Shown in pieces: positions 1 through 9,147 of a stretch of DNA of 64,000 nucleotides (the stretch's first letter is position 1; every line of letters begins with the position of its first letter). The notes under the pieces were generated by a model, which was given only the letters and a program-made list of their open reading frames with translations, had not been told where the DNA came from and searched no databases. Source of the DNA: Deinococcus sonorensis KR-87 (GTDB lineage Bacteria; Deinococcota; Deinococci; Deinococcales; Deinococcaceae); assembly GCF_040256395.1 (NCBI RefSeq), contig NZ_CP158299.1, positions 2,705,001 through 2,769,000 of the forward strand. Direction: 5' to 3'. The translations under genes were made by a program, and so were the position numbers.

Positions 1-819
1 CACGCCCATCGAGCGCGACAGCGGCACCGGCAACGGCAGGGTCATCAGGCCGCCGGGCAGCGGCGACACGGCCAGTCCCGGCTGGATGGCGATGCCGACT
101 CCGTGCGCGACCATCGAATAGATGACGTCGTCCTCAGCGATCTCCATGACCATGCCCGGCACCACCCCATGCTGCTGCAGGTGCCGCATCACCAGCCGGT
201 GGCAGGAGTCAGTGGCGGGCGGCAGCAGCAGCGTCTGGCCCTCAAGATCTGTCCACGAGAGCGGCTGCGCACCGTTCTGAACCGGCTGGACTGCCACGTA
301 TTCGTCCTGCGCCAGCGGGTAGACCAGCAGGGCGGTGTCTTCCGCGACGCTCATCAAGCCCACGTCGGCCTGACCCGAGAGGATCAGGCGCTGCCCGCCC
401 TCACTGTCCATCTGGGCGTTCAGGACCCGCACGTTCAGGCCGGGATGCTGCCGGTGAAGCGCGGCCAGCACCGGGGGCAGCACATGCACGCCCAGGCTGC
501 GGTATGCCGCGACCGTCAGGGTCCCGCTGAGTGCCGAGCCGGTCTGCAGGCTGATCGAGAGGTCCTCGCTGGCCTGCACTGCCCGCACGGCGTGCGCCAG
601 CGCCTGTTCCCCCGCGCCAGTCAGGGTAGCGCCGCCCGCGCCGCGCCGGAACAGCTGGACCCCCAGGGTGCGTTCCAGGCTGGCCACCCCCTCGCTGAGG
701 GTGCTCTGGGACATGCCCAGTTCGGCCGCCGCTTCGCTGAACGCGCCCGCCTGGGCCACCGCCACAAACACGCGCAGCTGAGCCAGGGTGGGCCGGACCG
801 GGGATGTGCGGGTCGTCAT
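1..819 (-). CDS. LysR family transcriptional regulator (3' end cut by window edge)
   Basis: 273 codons are visible, from ATG at 819 to the window edge with no stop. The N-terminal ~60 residues form the LysR winged helix-turn-helix (FVAVAQAGAFSEAAAELGMS, then STLSEGVASLE). A LysR_substrate effector domain begins near residue 90 (GTLTVAAYRSLG) and runs to the edge. LysR proteins bind T-N11-A dyads and usually control a divergent target. A perfect dyad of this type lies 32 nt upstream, and a small gene is transcribed divergently from 941. The ATG is preceded by TACACT at a 5-nt gap, so the mRNA is probably leaderless. The effector is unknown. The family call is secure; the target is inferred from position. 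Confidence 0.93.
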   Translation of the reverse strand, partial: MTTRTSPVRPTLAQLRVFVAVAQAGAFSEAAAELGMSQSTLSEGVASLERTLGVQLFRRGAGGATLTGAGEQALAHAVRAVQASEDLSISLQTGSALSGTLTVAAYRSLGVHVLPPVLAALHRQHPGLNVRVLNAQMDSEGGQRLILSGQADVGLMSVAEDTALLVYPLAQDEYVAVQPVQNGAQPLSWTDLEGQTLLLPPATDSCHRLVMRHLQQHGVVPGMVMEIAEDDVIYSMVAHGVGIAIQPGLAVSPLPGGLMTLPLPVPLSRSMGV

Positions 820-824
820 ACGCC

Positions 825-830
825 AGTGTA
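825..830 (-). promoter_or_regulatory. -10 element of lysR-type gene
   Basis: TACACT on the minus strand ends 5 nt before the ATG at 819. This predicts transcription starting at or within a base or two of the start codon (leaderless mRNA). Confidence 0.6.
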
Positions 831-850
831 CTGCCCCCCGCCGCTACACC

Positions 851-867
851 CATCGGGAAGTCCGATG
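851..867. promoter_or_regulatory. LysR-type operator (T-N11-A dyad)
   Basis: A perfect inverted repeat CATCGG-GAAGT-CCGATG contains ATC-N9-GAT, the classical LysR recognition geometry. It lies between the LysR gene (start 819) and the divergent gene at 941. It is the likely binding site of the adjacent regulator. Confidence 0.6.
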
Positions 868-940
868 CCGGGTCGTGGCCCTCCCAGCCGCGCCCGATGG
901 CGTGCAGAACACAGGAGGCGCAGCATGAAGCGCAGGAGGC

Positions 941-1255
941 ATGACCATGACGATCTACACTTCCCGTCCGGCAGCCGCGCATCTGCCCCACCCGCAGCAG
1001 CAGGAAGTTCAGTTGACCAGTGAGCTGTACGGAAGCCATGTGGTGGAGGTGGTGGTGTCTGGACAGGCCGGCCCGCTGCAGTTGGACGGCTGGCGGCTGC
1101 GGCTGTGGCCCCAGGCCCGCCTGGGCGACGCGACCCTGGAACTGCAGGCCGAGGCCGGCCGCGGCACGCCGGACCTGCCGGCCCTGCTATGCGACCTGCA
1201 GCGTCTGGGTTACACCCCGCTGGGGCCGCTCCGCTCTAGGATCTCCAGGCCATAG
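941..1255 (+). CDS. hypothetical protein, divergent from LysR regulator
   Basis: 104 codons. The ATG at 941 sits just after AGGAGG, and a second ATG follows two codons later. I do not recognise the protein: there is no membrane segment, no cysteine cluster, and a mixed beta-rich central part (HVVEVVVSG, WRLRLWP). Its 3' end overlaps the 3' end of the convergent gene at 1210-1542 by 46 bp. A second short frame starting at the ATG at 925 has its own AGGAGG and would encode 32 residues ending at 1023, so the true start or product is uncertain. Position opposite a LysR gene with a dyad between them suggests it is that regulator's target. Existence as a gene is probable but not certain. Confidence 0.5.
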   Translation: MTMTIYTSRPAAAHLPHPQQQEVQLTSELYGSHVVEVVVSGQAGPLQLDGWRLRLWPQARLGDATLELQAEAGRGTPDLPALLCDLQRLGYTPLGPLRSRISRP

Positions 1256-1542
1256 AGTTCCAAGAAGCGCTGGGTGCGCTGGGTCAGCGTCGGGAGCGGA
1301 GACACCTCGCCGCACACCCAGTCCGGGCGGTAGTTGCGGCAGACCTGGGGCCGTTCGTGATACTGGCGGCACAGGCACCCCACCCCCGGCTGCTCCGGTG
1401 CCAGATGGACACACGGCACGCCCAGCGGCTTGGCCAGCGCGGCAATGTCCGGAGCGCTGCAACACGCCCCGCAGGCACTGCACTCCCGCCGCCAGGCGCT
1501 GCGCGGCGCCTGGTCCGGCGGCGCGATGAACAGATCAGGCAT
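1210..1542 (-). CDS. YkgJ-like CxxCxxCC cysteine-cluster protein
   Basis: 110 aa. The N-terminal half has the family hallmark CSACGACC, followed by spaced cysteines (VPCVHL, GCLCRQY, VCRNYRPDWVCG). This pattern defines the UPF0153/YkgJ zinc- or iron-chelating domain, whose biochemical role is not established. The ATG overlaps the TGA of the upstream endonuclease gene (TGATG), so translation is coupled and the two form an operon. Length is normal for the family. The frame ends inside the end of the convergent small gene at 941-1255. Confidence 0.85.
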   Translation of the reverse strand: MPDLFIAPPDQAPRSAWRRECSACGACCSAPDIAALAKPLGVPCVHLAPEQPGVGCLCRQYHERPQVCRNYRPDWVCGEVSPLPTLTQRTQRFLELYGLEILERSGPSGV

Positions 1543-2336
1543 CAGCTGCCGAACGCCTGGGCGCAGAAGGTGCCCTGGGCCGAGGTGGTGACGCCGCCCT
1601 GGGGGAAGAAGGTCAGGCCGCTGAGCTGCTGCAGCTGATCCACCGTGGTGGCGTAGCGGCTCAGCCCGCTGCGCGACACCGCCTTATTCGGCACCAGCCA
1701 CGCGCGCGCCTCGTTGCCGGACACCACGATCTTGTAGACCGACGACGGCACTGCCACCTTGTCCGGGCCGATGGCGCGCGTGCGGCCCTGAAATACCGGG
1801 CCGGTCAGCACGTATACCCCGTTCTGCTGGCGGGCACAGCTGCGGGCAGCCGCCTCCAGCGAGGCCCACAGGCCCCGGTTGAGGGTGCTGTTCTGCGGCA
1901 CCATGTTCGAGAGATAGAACGACTCGGTCATGGATGTTTCTGAGCTGCTGAAGTCGGCGGCGGGCGCCATGTGCCCACGGTCCAGGCCGCTGCCCTGGTA
2001 GTCGCTCAGCTCGGCCCGCTGCCCGGCCGGCAGCTCCGGGTCCGGCTGAAACGCGTCGTTGCGCTCCACATCGCCCTGGAATTCGTCGGGACGCAGGTAT
2101 TCGCCCACCACCAGCGGCACCTTGCGGGCCGGGTCGTAGAGGCTGACATATTCCACCCGGCACAGCACGCGCACGCCCGCCACGCTGCTGGTGGGCTGCC
2201 CGGCGCGGAACTCATCCTGGCAGGCATCGGTGCGGCCCCCGCCGCCTCCACCCTGGCGCGACTGAAAATAGCCCACCACCGCGACGAGAATGACCACCAG
2301 CAGGGAGATGAGGTTGCGGAGCTGGCGCGAGTTCAT
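1542..2336 (-). CDS. membrane-anchored DNA/RNA non-specific endonuclease (NUC family)
   Basis: 264 aa. A single hydrophobic segment at residues ~8-24 (signal anchor) is followed by a Gly-rich linker of six glycines, then a ββα-metal nuclease domain. The catalytic motif DRGHM is at residues 119-123, and the metal-ligand segment NMVPQNSTLNRGLW follows, with Asn153 corresponding to the Mg-binding Asn of Serratia nuclease. These enzymes cut DNA and RNA without sequence preference. With this anchor the domain should face outside the cytoplasmic membrane, so nutrient scavenging or envelope DNA turnover is likely. Operonic with the YkgJ-like gene. TAGATT lies 6 nt upstream of the ATG. Confidence 0.9.
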   Translation of the reverse strand: MNSRQLRNLISLLVVILVAVVGYFQSRQGGGGGGRTDACQDEFRAGQPTSSVAGVRVLCRVEYVSLYDPARKVPLVVGEYLRPDEFQGDVERNDAFQPDPELPAGQRAELSDYQGSGLDRGHMAPAADFSSSETSMTESFYLSNMVPQNSTLNRGLWASLEAAARSCARQQNGVYVLTGPVFQGRTRAIGPDKVAVPSSVYKIVVSGNEARAWLVPNKAVSRSGLSRYATTVDQLQQLSGLTFFPQGGVTTSAQGTFCAQAFGS

Positions 2337-2342
2337 GCCCCC

Positions 2343-2348
2343 AATCTA
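2343..2348 (-). promoter_or_regulatory. -10 element of endonuclease gene
   Basis: TAGATT on the minus strand with a 6-nt gap to the ATG at 2336 predicts a leaderless mRNA. It overlaps the last codon of the GNAT gene. Confidence 0.6.
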
Positions 2349-2834
2349 GCGGGAATCCAGCGTGGCCGGGGCACCCAGCCGCAGCTCGAAACACAGGCTG
2401 CCCTCCACGCCCGCGTAATACCCGTAGTTGGGAATCCGGACGAACCCGGCCCGCTGGTACAGCCGGATCGCCTCCACCTGCAGCACCCCGGTCTCCAGCA
2501 CCAGGCGGGCATAGCCGAGGGCCCGACCGGCGTCCAGCAGCCGCTCAAGCAGCGCCCAGGCCAGCCCCTGCCCTCGCACCTCGGGCCGGGTGTACATCCG
2601 CTTGAGTTCGGCCGTCGTGGCGTCCCAGCGCTTGAGGGCGCCACAGGCCAGCAGATCGCCGTTCTGCTCGGCGGCCAGCAGCAGTGAGCCGTCTCCCAGC
2701 AGCACCGCCGGGTCAAAGGGCTCGGTGATGTTGTCCTGATACATCCCTCGCAGTTCCTGCTGCTGGGCGTTCATCAGGAACACGGCGCGGGGGTCGCTGG
2801 GCTGGACAGCAACGATCGTGGGGGCCGTCGTCAT
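2346..2834 (-). CDS. GNAT family N-acetyltransferase
   Basis: 162 aa, a single GNAT fold. Motif A is visible as ELKRMYTRPEVRGQGLAWALL (acetyl-CoA pyrophosphate loop R-G-Q-G), followed by the motif B region RLVLETGVLQVEAIRLYQRAGF. These enzymes move an acetyl group from acetyl-CoA to an amine; the substrate cannot be read from sequence. The 'LETG..Q.EAI.LY...GF' C-terminal block is typical of small PanZ/YjdJ-like stand-alone GNATs. The gene ends 9 nt upstream of the endonuclease start, so read-through is possible, although that gene has its own promoter. Confidence 0.9.
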   Translation of the reverse strand: MTTAPTIVAVQPSDPRAVFLMNAQQQELRGMYQDNITEPFDPAVLLGDGSLLLAAEQNGDLLACGALKRWDATTAELKRMYTRPEVRGQGLAWALLERLLDAGRALGYARLVLETGVLQVEAIRLYQRAGFVRIPNYGYYAGVEGSLCFELRLGAPATLDSR

Positions 2835-2840
2835 GGTCCG

Positions 2841-2846
2841 ATGCTA
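2841..2846 (-). promoter_or_regulatory. -10 element of GNAT gene
   Basis: TAGCAT on the minus strand, 6 nt before the ATG at 2834; predicts a leaderless mRNA. Confidence 0.55.
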
Positions 2847-2852
2847 GAAGAA

Positions 2853-2885
2853 CGGCCCGGTCGGCCACAAGGCCAAACCGGGCCG
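2853..2885 (-). terminator. hairpin downstream of transaldolase
   Basis: Perfect 9-bp arms CGGCCCGGT / ACCGGGCCG enclose a loop that can itself pair GGCC/GGCC. It lies 13 nt past the tal stop. There is no clear U-tract, so it may be a weak terminator or a 3'-end stabiliser. Confidence 0.5.
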
Positions 2886-2898
2886 GCCACAACCGTCC

Positions 2899-3837
2899 TC
2901 AGGCGATCTGACGGGTCAGCAGCTTGCGGAGCTTGTCGGTGTCCTCGTGGAACTGCCGGATGCCCTCGGCCAGCTTGTCGTTGGCCATCGGGTTGGCGGC
3001 CAGCGCCCAGCGGAAGTCGGCCTCGGTCAGCGGGGCCTCGGTCTCGCTGCCGGCCTCCGGGGTCAGCACCCGCTCCAGCTTGCCCTCGTCGGCCGCCAGC
3101 TCCGCGAGCAGCTGCGGGCTGACGGTCAGGCGGTCACAGCCGGCCAGCGCCTCCACCTGCGCCGCGCTGCGGAACGAGGCGCCCATCACCACCGTGTCGT
3201 AGCCGTGGGCCTTGAAGTGCCGGTAGATGGTCCGCACCGACTGAATGCCGGGGTCCTGATCCACCGCGAAGCCCTCCACGCCCTGAGACTTCTTGTACCA
3301 GTCGGTGATGCGGCCCACGAACGGCGAGATCAGGTAGACGCCGGCCTGCGCGCACGCGATGGCCTGCTCCAGGCTGAAGATCAGCGTGAGGTTGCAGCGG
3401 ATGCCGTCCTCCTTCAGCGCCCGCGCCGCCTGGATGCCCTCCCAGGTGGCCGCCACCTTGATCAGGATGCGGTCGCGGCTGATGCCGTCCTGCTCGTAGA
3501 GCTCGATCAGGTGGCGGGCCTTGGCGATCATCTTGTCGGTGTCGAACGACAGCCGGGCGTCCACCTCGGTGCTGACGTATCCGGGCACGATGCGCGTCAG
3601 CTCGCCCCCGATCCGCACCGTCAACCGGTCGATCAGGGTGTCGATGTCGCCGCCCGCCTGATCCACCTCACGCTGGGTGTCGCTCAGCAGCTGGGCATAG
3701 CCGGTCAGCTGAGCGGCCTTCAGGATCAGCGAGGGGTTGGTGGTGCAGTCCTGCGGCTGATACTTGCGGATCGCCTCGATGTCTCCGGTATCGGCCACCA
3801 CCACCGACATCGCCTTCAGCTGTTCAAGCTTGTTCAT
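2899..3837 (-). CDS. tal: transaldolase
   Basis: 312 aa, the length of TalB-type transaldolases. Acts in the non-oxidative pentose phosphate pathway, moving dihydroxyacetone from sedoheptulose 7-phosphate to glyceraldehyde 3-phosphate. Visible hallmarks are DCTTNPSLILKAA near residue 30, the Schiff-base lysine segment ILIKVAATWEG, and the late SPFVGRITDWY block. The ATG at 3837 follows a strong AGGAGG (GAAGGAGGAGCGC), so this mRNA has a normal leader, unlike many neighbours. rpe (ribulose-phosphate 3-epimerase) of the same pathway is at 48.7 kb. Confidence 0.97.
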   Translation of the reverse strand: MNKLEQLKAMSVVVADTGDIEAIRKYQPQDCTTNPSLILKAAQLTGYAQLLSDTQREVDQAGGDIDTLIDRLTVRIGGELTRIVPGYVSTEVDARLSFDTDKMIAKARHLIELYEQDGISRDRILIKVAATWEGIQAARALKEDGIRCNLTLIFSLEQAIACAQAGVYLISPFVGRITDWYKKSQGVEGFAVDQDPGIQSVRTIYRHFKAHGYDTVVMGASFRSAAQVEALAGCDRLTVSPQLLAELAADEGKLERVLTPEAGSETEAPLTEADFRWALAANPMANDKLAEGIRQFHEDTDKLRKLLTRQIA

Positions 3838-3961
3838 GCGCTCCTCCTTCTGTGCGGCCTGAACGGCCGCTTCAACCCTGTCAGCGTAGCACCGGCACTC
3901 AGGGTCACACGTGACGGCGGCATGCTTCTGAAGCGGTCATCTGGCGCTCACCTGAACTGGA

Positions 3962-4000
3962 GGCAGCCGGGCCGCCCCACATGGGAACGGCCCGGCTGCC
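3962..4000 (-). terminator. hairpin downstream of glyA
   Basis: Perfect 13-bp inverted repeat GGCAGCCGGGCCG / CGGCCCGGCTGCC with a 13-nt loop, 19 nt past the glyA stop. No U-run follows on the minus strand. Confidence 0.6.
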
Positions 4001-4018
4001 CTGGGACTTCCCTGCGCT

Positions 4019-5254
<1,236 letters not shown>

Positions 5255-5260
5255 GACCCC

Positions 5261-5266
5261 AGGGTA
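5261..5266 (-). promoter_or_regulatory. -10 element of glyA
   Basis: TACCCT on the minus strand with a 6-nt gap to the ATG. Predicts a leaderless glyA mRNA and leaves no room for a leader regulatory RNA. Confidence 0.55.
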
Positions 5267-5342
5267 ACACCCGGCCCGGAGCGCCGCTGAGGTGCGGACT
5301 ACGCAACGTGTCCGCCGGCTGGCCGAGGCGCCCCCGGCCCAC

Positions 5343-5348
5343 TAGAAT
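5343..5348 (+). promoter_or_regulatory. -10 element of VC0807-like gene
   Basis: TAGAAT with a 6-nt gap to the GTG start at 5355; this spacing supports GTG as the true start. Confidence 0.6.
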
Positions 5349-5354
5349 GCCCGG

Positions 5355-6161
5355 GTGAGCGGAGCGGGAGCAGGCAGGTCAGGAGGCAGGCGGGTCGCAT
5401 GGACCCGGCTGGGCAAGCTGCTGCTGGACGTGCTGATCACCTTCGTGCTGCCGTACGCGCTGCTCAATCCTCAGCCGTTCCACCTGCCGGACCTGTCGCA
5501 CCGACTCGGCACCTACGGCGTGTACGTGCTGGCCGGCATCCTGCCGACCCTCTACATCGTGTGGGACACCCTGCGCCACCGGGTGCTGAATCCGTTTGCC
5601 CTGTTCCTGCTGGCGGGCGCGCTGAGCGGCGCAGTCGTCAGCTTCCTGCGCCTGGACGGGGTGGCGTTCGCGCTGAAAGACGCGCTGCATTCGGGCCTGC
5701 TGATGCTGGTGTGCCTGATCTCGCTGGCAGCGCGGCGCCCGCTGTTCGAGTTCCTCTTCTACGGAGTGGTGGCCCCGGAAACTCCGGAGCGGTCGCACCT
5801 GCTGGGGCGGGCGCTGGCGCAGCCGGCCGTGTACCGGGCGCTGGCCGGAGCCACCGTACTGGTGGCCCTGAAGGCGCTGCTGCTGGGGCTGGCCAGCTAC
5901 GTGGTGGCGATCCGGCTGGTGACGCTGCCGTTCGGGGTGCCGGGCTTCAACGCCCAGGTGGCAACCGCCCACGCCATCACCTTCCCGCTGGCCCTGCTGC
6001 TGGACGCCCTGTTCTACGGCTGGGCCGCGTGGCTGACCCTGCAGGCCACCCGCCGCCTGACCGGCGGTCGGGCGTGGCCGTGGCAGGAGGGGTTCTGGAG
6101 CGAGCTCTCCAGCCTGGACCACCCGCCCGCTGCTGCGCCAGCCGGTCAGGCGGAAACCTGA
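5355..6161 (+). CDS. VC0807-like integral membrane protein
   Basis: 268 aa with about five to six hydrophobic segments: residues ~20-37, 50-68, 77-95, 110-128, 165-190 and 205-225. The pattern (LPYALLNP early, GILPTLYIVWDTLRHRVLNP, then FEFLFYG after an RR stretch) resembles the VC0807 family of uncharacterised membrane proteins. No function is known. The GTG start is supported by TAGAAT at 6-nt spacing; no later ATG has a ribosome-binding site. It stands alone between divergent glyA and prfB. Confidence 0.65.
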   Translation: MSGAGAGRSGGRRVAWTRLGKLLLDVLITFVLPYALLNPQPFHLPDLSHRLGTYGVYVLAGILPTLYIVWDTLRHRVLNPFALFLLAGALSGAVVSFLRLDGVAFALKDALHSGLLMLVCLISLAARRPLFEFLFYGVVAPETPERSHLLGRALAQPAVYRALAGATVLVALKALLLGLASYVVAIRLVTLPFGVPGFNAQVATAHAITFPLALLLDALFYGWAAWLTLQATRRLTGGRAWPWQEGFWSELSSLDHPPAAAPAGQAET

Positions 6162-6241
6162 GCAGCGGCCACGTGCCGGCATGCGCTATACTCCCCAGGC
6201 TAACCCGCGCCCGCACGAGCGGGGCGGAAGGGAGAGTGCCA

Positions 6242-7337
6242 ATGCAGGACCTGCTGGAAAGATTGGCGTCGCTCCGGGAGTATCTTTGACATTCCCGCCA
6301 AGACGCGCCGCCTGAACGAACTGGATCACACCCTCTCAGATCCGGGCCTCTGGAACGATCCGGACCGCGCCCGCAAGGTCAACCAGGAAGCCACCAGCCT
6401 GCGGCGGGTGGTGGAAAGCTACACCCGCCTGCAGTCCGAGGCCGACGGCCTGAACGAAATGATGGAGATGGCCGACGCGGACGAGCGCGCCATGCTGCAG
6501 GACGAGCAGGAGACGCTGCGCGCCCAGGTGGACAACCTCTACCGCGAGACGCTGTTCACCATGAAGCATGCCGACGAGGCCGCCATCGTGAAGGTGAAGA
6601 GCGGCGCGGGTGGCACCGAGAGCATGGACTGGGCCGGGATGCTGCAGCGCATGTACATGCGCTGGGCCGAGCGGCGCGGCTACAAGGTCGAACTGCTGGA
6701 CCAGCAGGACGGCGATCAGGCGGGCATCGTGGGGGCGGAATTCATCATCCGGGGCGAGCGCGCCTTCGGCATGATGGCCCCGGAACACGGCGTCCACCGG
6801 CTGGTGCGGGTCTCGCCGTTCGACAGCAACAACCGCCGCCACACCAGCTTCGCCAGCGTGGACGTGGTGCCGGAGGTGCCGGAGGAGGAGATCAACATCC
6901 ACATTCCGGACAGCGACCTGCGCCGCGACGTGTTCCGTTCGCAGGGCGCGGGTGGTCAGGGCGTCAACACCACCGACAGCGCGGTGCGCCTGACCCACCT
7001 GCCGACCGGCATCGCGGTGGCCTCCCAGGTCACGCGCAGCCAGATCAAGAACCACGAGATCGCGCTGCAGATCCTGAAGCAGCGGCTCTACGACATCGAG
7101 ATGCGCAAGCGCGAGGCTGAGGAACTGGCGGCGCGCGGCGAGCAGAAGAAGATCGAGTGGGGCAACCAGATCCGCAGCTACGTGCTGGACAAGCAGTACG
7201 TCAAGGACCACCGCACCGGCGTGATGCGCCACGACTCGTCCAACATCCTGGACGGCGACCTGGACGAGTTCATGTGGGCCGGGCTGGAGTGGATGGCCGG
7301 CAAGCGCAGCGCCGAGGAACTGGTCGAGGACGAGTAA
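6242..7337 (+). CDS. prfB: peptide chain release factor 2 (programmed +1 frameshift)
   Basis: The product is 364 aa, made by joining 6242-6286 to 6288-7337. RF2 recognises UGA and UAA stop codons and triggers peptide release. The first frame gives 15 codons ending ...E-Y-L, then an in-frame TGA at 6287; a +1 shift at CTT-TGA-C continues as D-I-P-A-K. The rest has the SPF tripeptide anticodon (VRVSPFDSNNRR) and the catalytic GGQ at residues 237-239 within GAGGQGVNTTDS. The ATG is preceded by GGAAGGGAG. A TATACT at 6187-6192 would give a leader of about 45 nt. Length and motifs match the family. Confidence 0.97.
6275..6290 (+). promoter_or_regulatory. RF2 autoregulatory frameshift site
   Basis: CGG-GAG-TAT-CTT-TGA-C. 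An internal Shine-Dalgarno-like GGGAG lies 3 nt before the slippery CTT, followed by the poor-context stop UGA-C. Low RF2 lets the ribosome slip +1 and make more RF2. The E. coli site is AGG-GGG-TAT-CTT-TGA-C, almost the same. Confidence 0.95.
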
Positions 7338-7467
7338 GGGGCCGGAACAGGTGGGCCCTCCAGCCCGCCACCGTGAGCGGACAGCTCGAAATTGCCCGAT
7401 TGATACGCTACTGTTAAAGGCTGAGTGCGCCGGGGACAGTCCCATGGGTGCAGAGGGAGACTCCAGC

Positions 7468-7767
7468 ATGGCTGAAAAAGATATTGACAAGTTGCTTTCC
7501 TTGACCGACAGCAAGTATCGCCTGTCGGTGGTGGTGGCGAAGCGTGCAGTGCAGCTGCGTTCCGGCGCGCCGAGCGTGCTGAGCAGCGACGTCCGGGCCA
7601 AGACCCGCAACCTCGTGACCCAGTCGATGCGCGAGCTGGCGACCGGCAAGCTGAAGGTCGGGCAGGACATGATGGACGAGGACCGGTTCCAGCAGGACTA
7701 CCAGCGTCAGCGTCAGGCCCAGCTGCAGGCGCAGCTGAACGCCGAGCGCGACCGCGAGCGCGACTGA
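7468..7767 (+). CDS. rpoZ: DNA-directed RNA polymerase omega subunit
   Basis: 99 aa. Omega promotes assembly and stability of RNA polymerase. The omega core is clear: [19 protein letters not shown] near residues 9-27, followed by the RKVT/NLV-type helix ([13 protein letters not shown]). It ends in a charged Gln/Arg/Asp-rich helical tail. The ATG at 7468 was chosen because GAGGGAGA lies 8-15 nt upstream; an in-frame ATG at 7444 lacks a good site. The gene ends in a strong intrinsic terminator. It precedes coaBC, a common gene order (often gmk-rpoZ-coaBC; gmk is absent here). Confidence 0.95.
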   Translation: MAEKDIDKLLSLTDSKYRLSVVVAKRAVQLRSGAPSVLSSDVRAKTRNLVTQSMRELATGKLKVGQDMMDEDRFQQDYQRQRQAQLQAQLNAERDRERD

Positions 7768-7784
7768 CACCCAACGCTGTTCAC

Positions 7785-7808
7785 AGGGCGCCTCCGGGCG
7801 CCTTTTTT
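7785..7808 (+). terminator. intrinsic terminator after rpoZ
   Basis: GGCGCC-TCCG-GGCGCC stem extended by an A-U and a G-U pair, followed by six T's. This is the clearest Rho-independent terminator in the window. Confidence 0.9.
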
Positions 7809-7853
7809 ATTGCCGCTCTCCTGAGCCTGCCCAGGCACTATTCTGCCTGCACC

Positions 7854-9092
7854 ATGACCATTCCTTCTGTCCAGACGGCCCTGGTGATCGTGGGGGGCAG
7901 CATGGCGGCCGTGAAAGCGCCGTCCGCGCTGCGCCGCCTGCGTGAGGCCGGCGTTCAGACCCGCGTGATCGCCACCGGGGCCGCCCTGCAGTTTGTGACG
8001 CCGCTGAGTCTGGCGACCGCCGCCGACCACGAGCCGGCCACCGACCAGAGCTGGTTCGCCGCGCAGCCGCAGGCGCAGCACCTGACGCTGGCCCGCTGCG
8101 ACGTGGCGGTGGTGGTGGGCGCCAGCGCCGATCTGCTGGCCCGCGCCGCGCATGGCCGGGCCGACGACCTGGCCAGCGCCACCCTGCTGAGCGTCCGGGC
8201 GCCGGTGCTGTGGGTGCCGGCCATGAATCAGGCGATGTGGACCCACCCGGCGGTGCAGGCGAATGTGGAACGGCTGCGCGGCTGGGGCCACCACTTCCTG
8301 GGGCCGGTGTACGGCGCGTTCGGCAGCAGCGGCGAGGGAATGGGGCTGGGCCGGATGGCCGAACCGGAGCAGATCGCGGAGGAAGTCACGCGCCTGCTCC
8401 GCCCGCTGCAGGACCTGGCGGGCCTGCGGGTGGTGGTGTCGGCCGGACCGACCCGCGAGTACCTGGACCCGGTGCGCTTCATCAGCAACCCCAGCAGCGG
8501 CAAGATGGGCTTCGCGGTGGCCGAGGCGGCGCGCGACCGGGGCGCGCAGGTCACGCTGGTGAGTGGGCCGGTCACGCTGCCGGACCCGCATGGCCTGAGT
8601 ACCGTGCACATCGGCAGCGCCCTGGAACTGCGGGACGCCGTGCTGGAGGCCGCCCAGCAGGCAGATCTGGTGATCATGACCGCCGCCGTGGCCGATTACC
8701 GGGCTGCCCAGCCCTCCGGAGAGAAGCAGGCGAAGGTGGCGGGCGAGGTGAGCATTCAGCTGACGCCCAATCCGGACATCCTGGCGGAACTCGGGCAGCA
8801 CAAGGGAGGCCGGGTGCTGGTGGGCTTCGCCATGGAAACCCACGCGGGGGTGGAGCGGGCGGCGGCCAAGGCGCAGCGCAAGAACGCCGACTTCATCCTG
8901 CTGAACTACCCGACCCAGGAGGGGACCGCCTTTGGCGGCGACGACAATCAGGTGACGCTGGTTCGCCCGGACGGCGGGCACGAGGCATGGCCGCGCCTGA
9001 GCAAGCGGGAAGTGGCCGAGCGGCTCCTGACCGAGGCGCTGAGGGTTCATGCCGAGCGTCACCCGGACCGCCTGTCCGCCGCACCGAGCTAG
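7854..9092 (+). CDS. coaBC: bifunctional phosphopantothenoylcysteine decarboxylase / phosphopantothenate-cysteine ligase
   Basis: 412 aa. CoaB joins 4'-phosphopantothenate to cysteine and CoaC decarboxylates the product to 4'-phosphopantetheine, two steps of CoA synthesis. The N-terminal flavoprotein domain (~1-180) has [16 protein letters not shown] and the active-site loop [14 protein letters not shown]. The C-terminal ligase domain (~190-400) has [24 protein letters not shown] and the [12 protein letters not shown] block. Length is typical. TATTCT lies 9 nt before the ATG, so transcription begins about two bases upstream of the start codon. Confidence 0.97.
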   Translation: MTIPSVQTALVIVGGSMAAVKAPSALRRLREAGVQTRVIATGAALQFVTPLSLATAADHEPATDQSWFAAQPQAQHLTLARCDVAVVVGASADLLARAAHGRADDLASATLLSVRAPVLWVPAMNQAMWTHPAVQANVERLRGWGHHFLGPVYGAFGSSGEGMGLGRMAEPEQIAEEVTRLLRPLQDLAGLRVVVSAGPTREYLDPVRFISNPSSGKMGFAVAEAARDRGAQVTLVSGPVTLPDPHGLSTVHIGSALELRDAVLEAAQQADLVIMTAAVADYRAAQPSGEKQAKVAGEVSIQLTPNPDILAELGQHKGGRVLVGFAMETHAGVERAAAKAQRKNADFILLNYPTQEGTAFGGDDNQVTLVRPDGGHEAWPRLSKREVAERLLTEALRVHAERHPDRLSAAPS

Positions 9093-9110
9093 GGGCTGCT
9101 GCCGGGCTCG

Positions 9111-9139
9111 TTTGCATACTCAGCATAACTATGCATAAT
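9111..9139 (+). promoter_or_regulatory. argR promoter with overlapping palindromic operator
   Basis: TTTGCA (9111-9116), a 17-nt spacer, then CATAAT (9134-9139), which ends 8 nt before the ATG. The spacer contains the dyad GCATA-AC-TATGC (9123-9134), nested in a wider TGCATA...TATGCA pair (9113-9118/9130-9135). AT-rich imperfect palindromes of this kind are ARG-box-like, so autorepression by ArgR is likely. Confidence 0.65.
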
Positions 9140-9147
9140 GAGTGCCT

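Noticed and set aside
925..1023. 32-residue frame with AGGAGG before its ATG
   Set aside because: Too short and strongly basic with no support beyond the ribosome site; kept only as an alternative in the entry for 941-1255.
6336..9062. Long antisense frames over prfB and coaBC
   Set aside because: No ribosome site, no motifs, and biased composition expected from a high-GC complementary strand.
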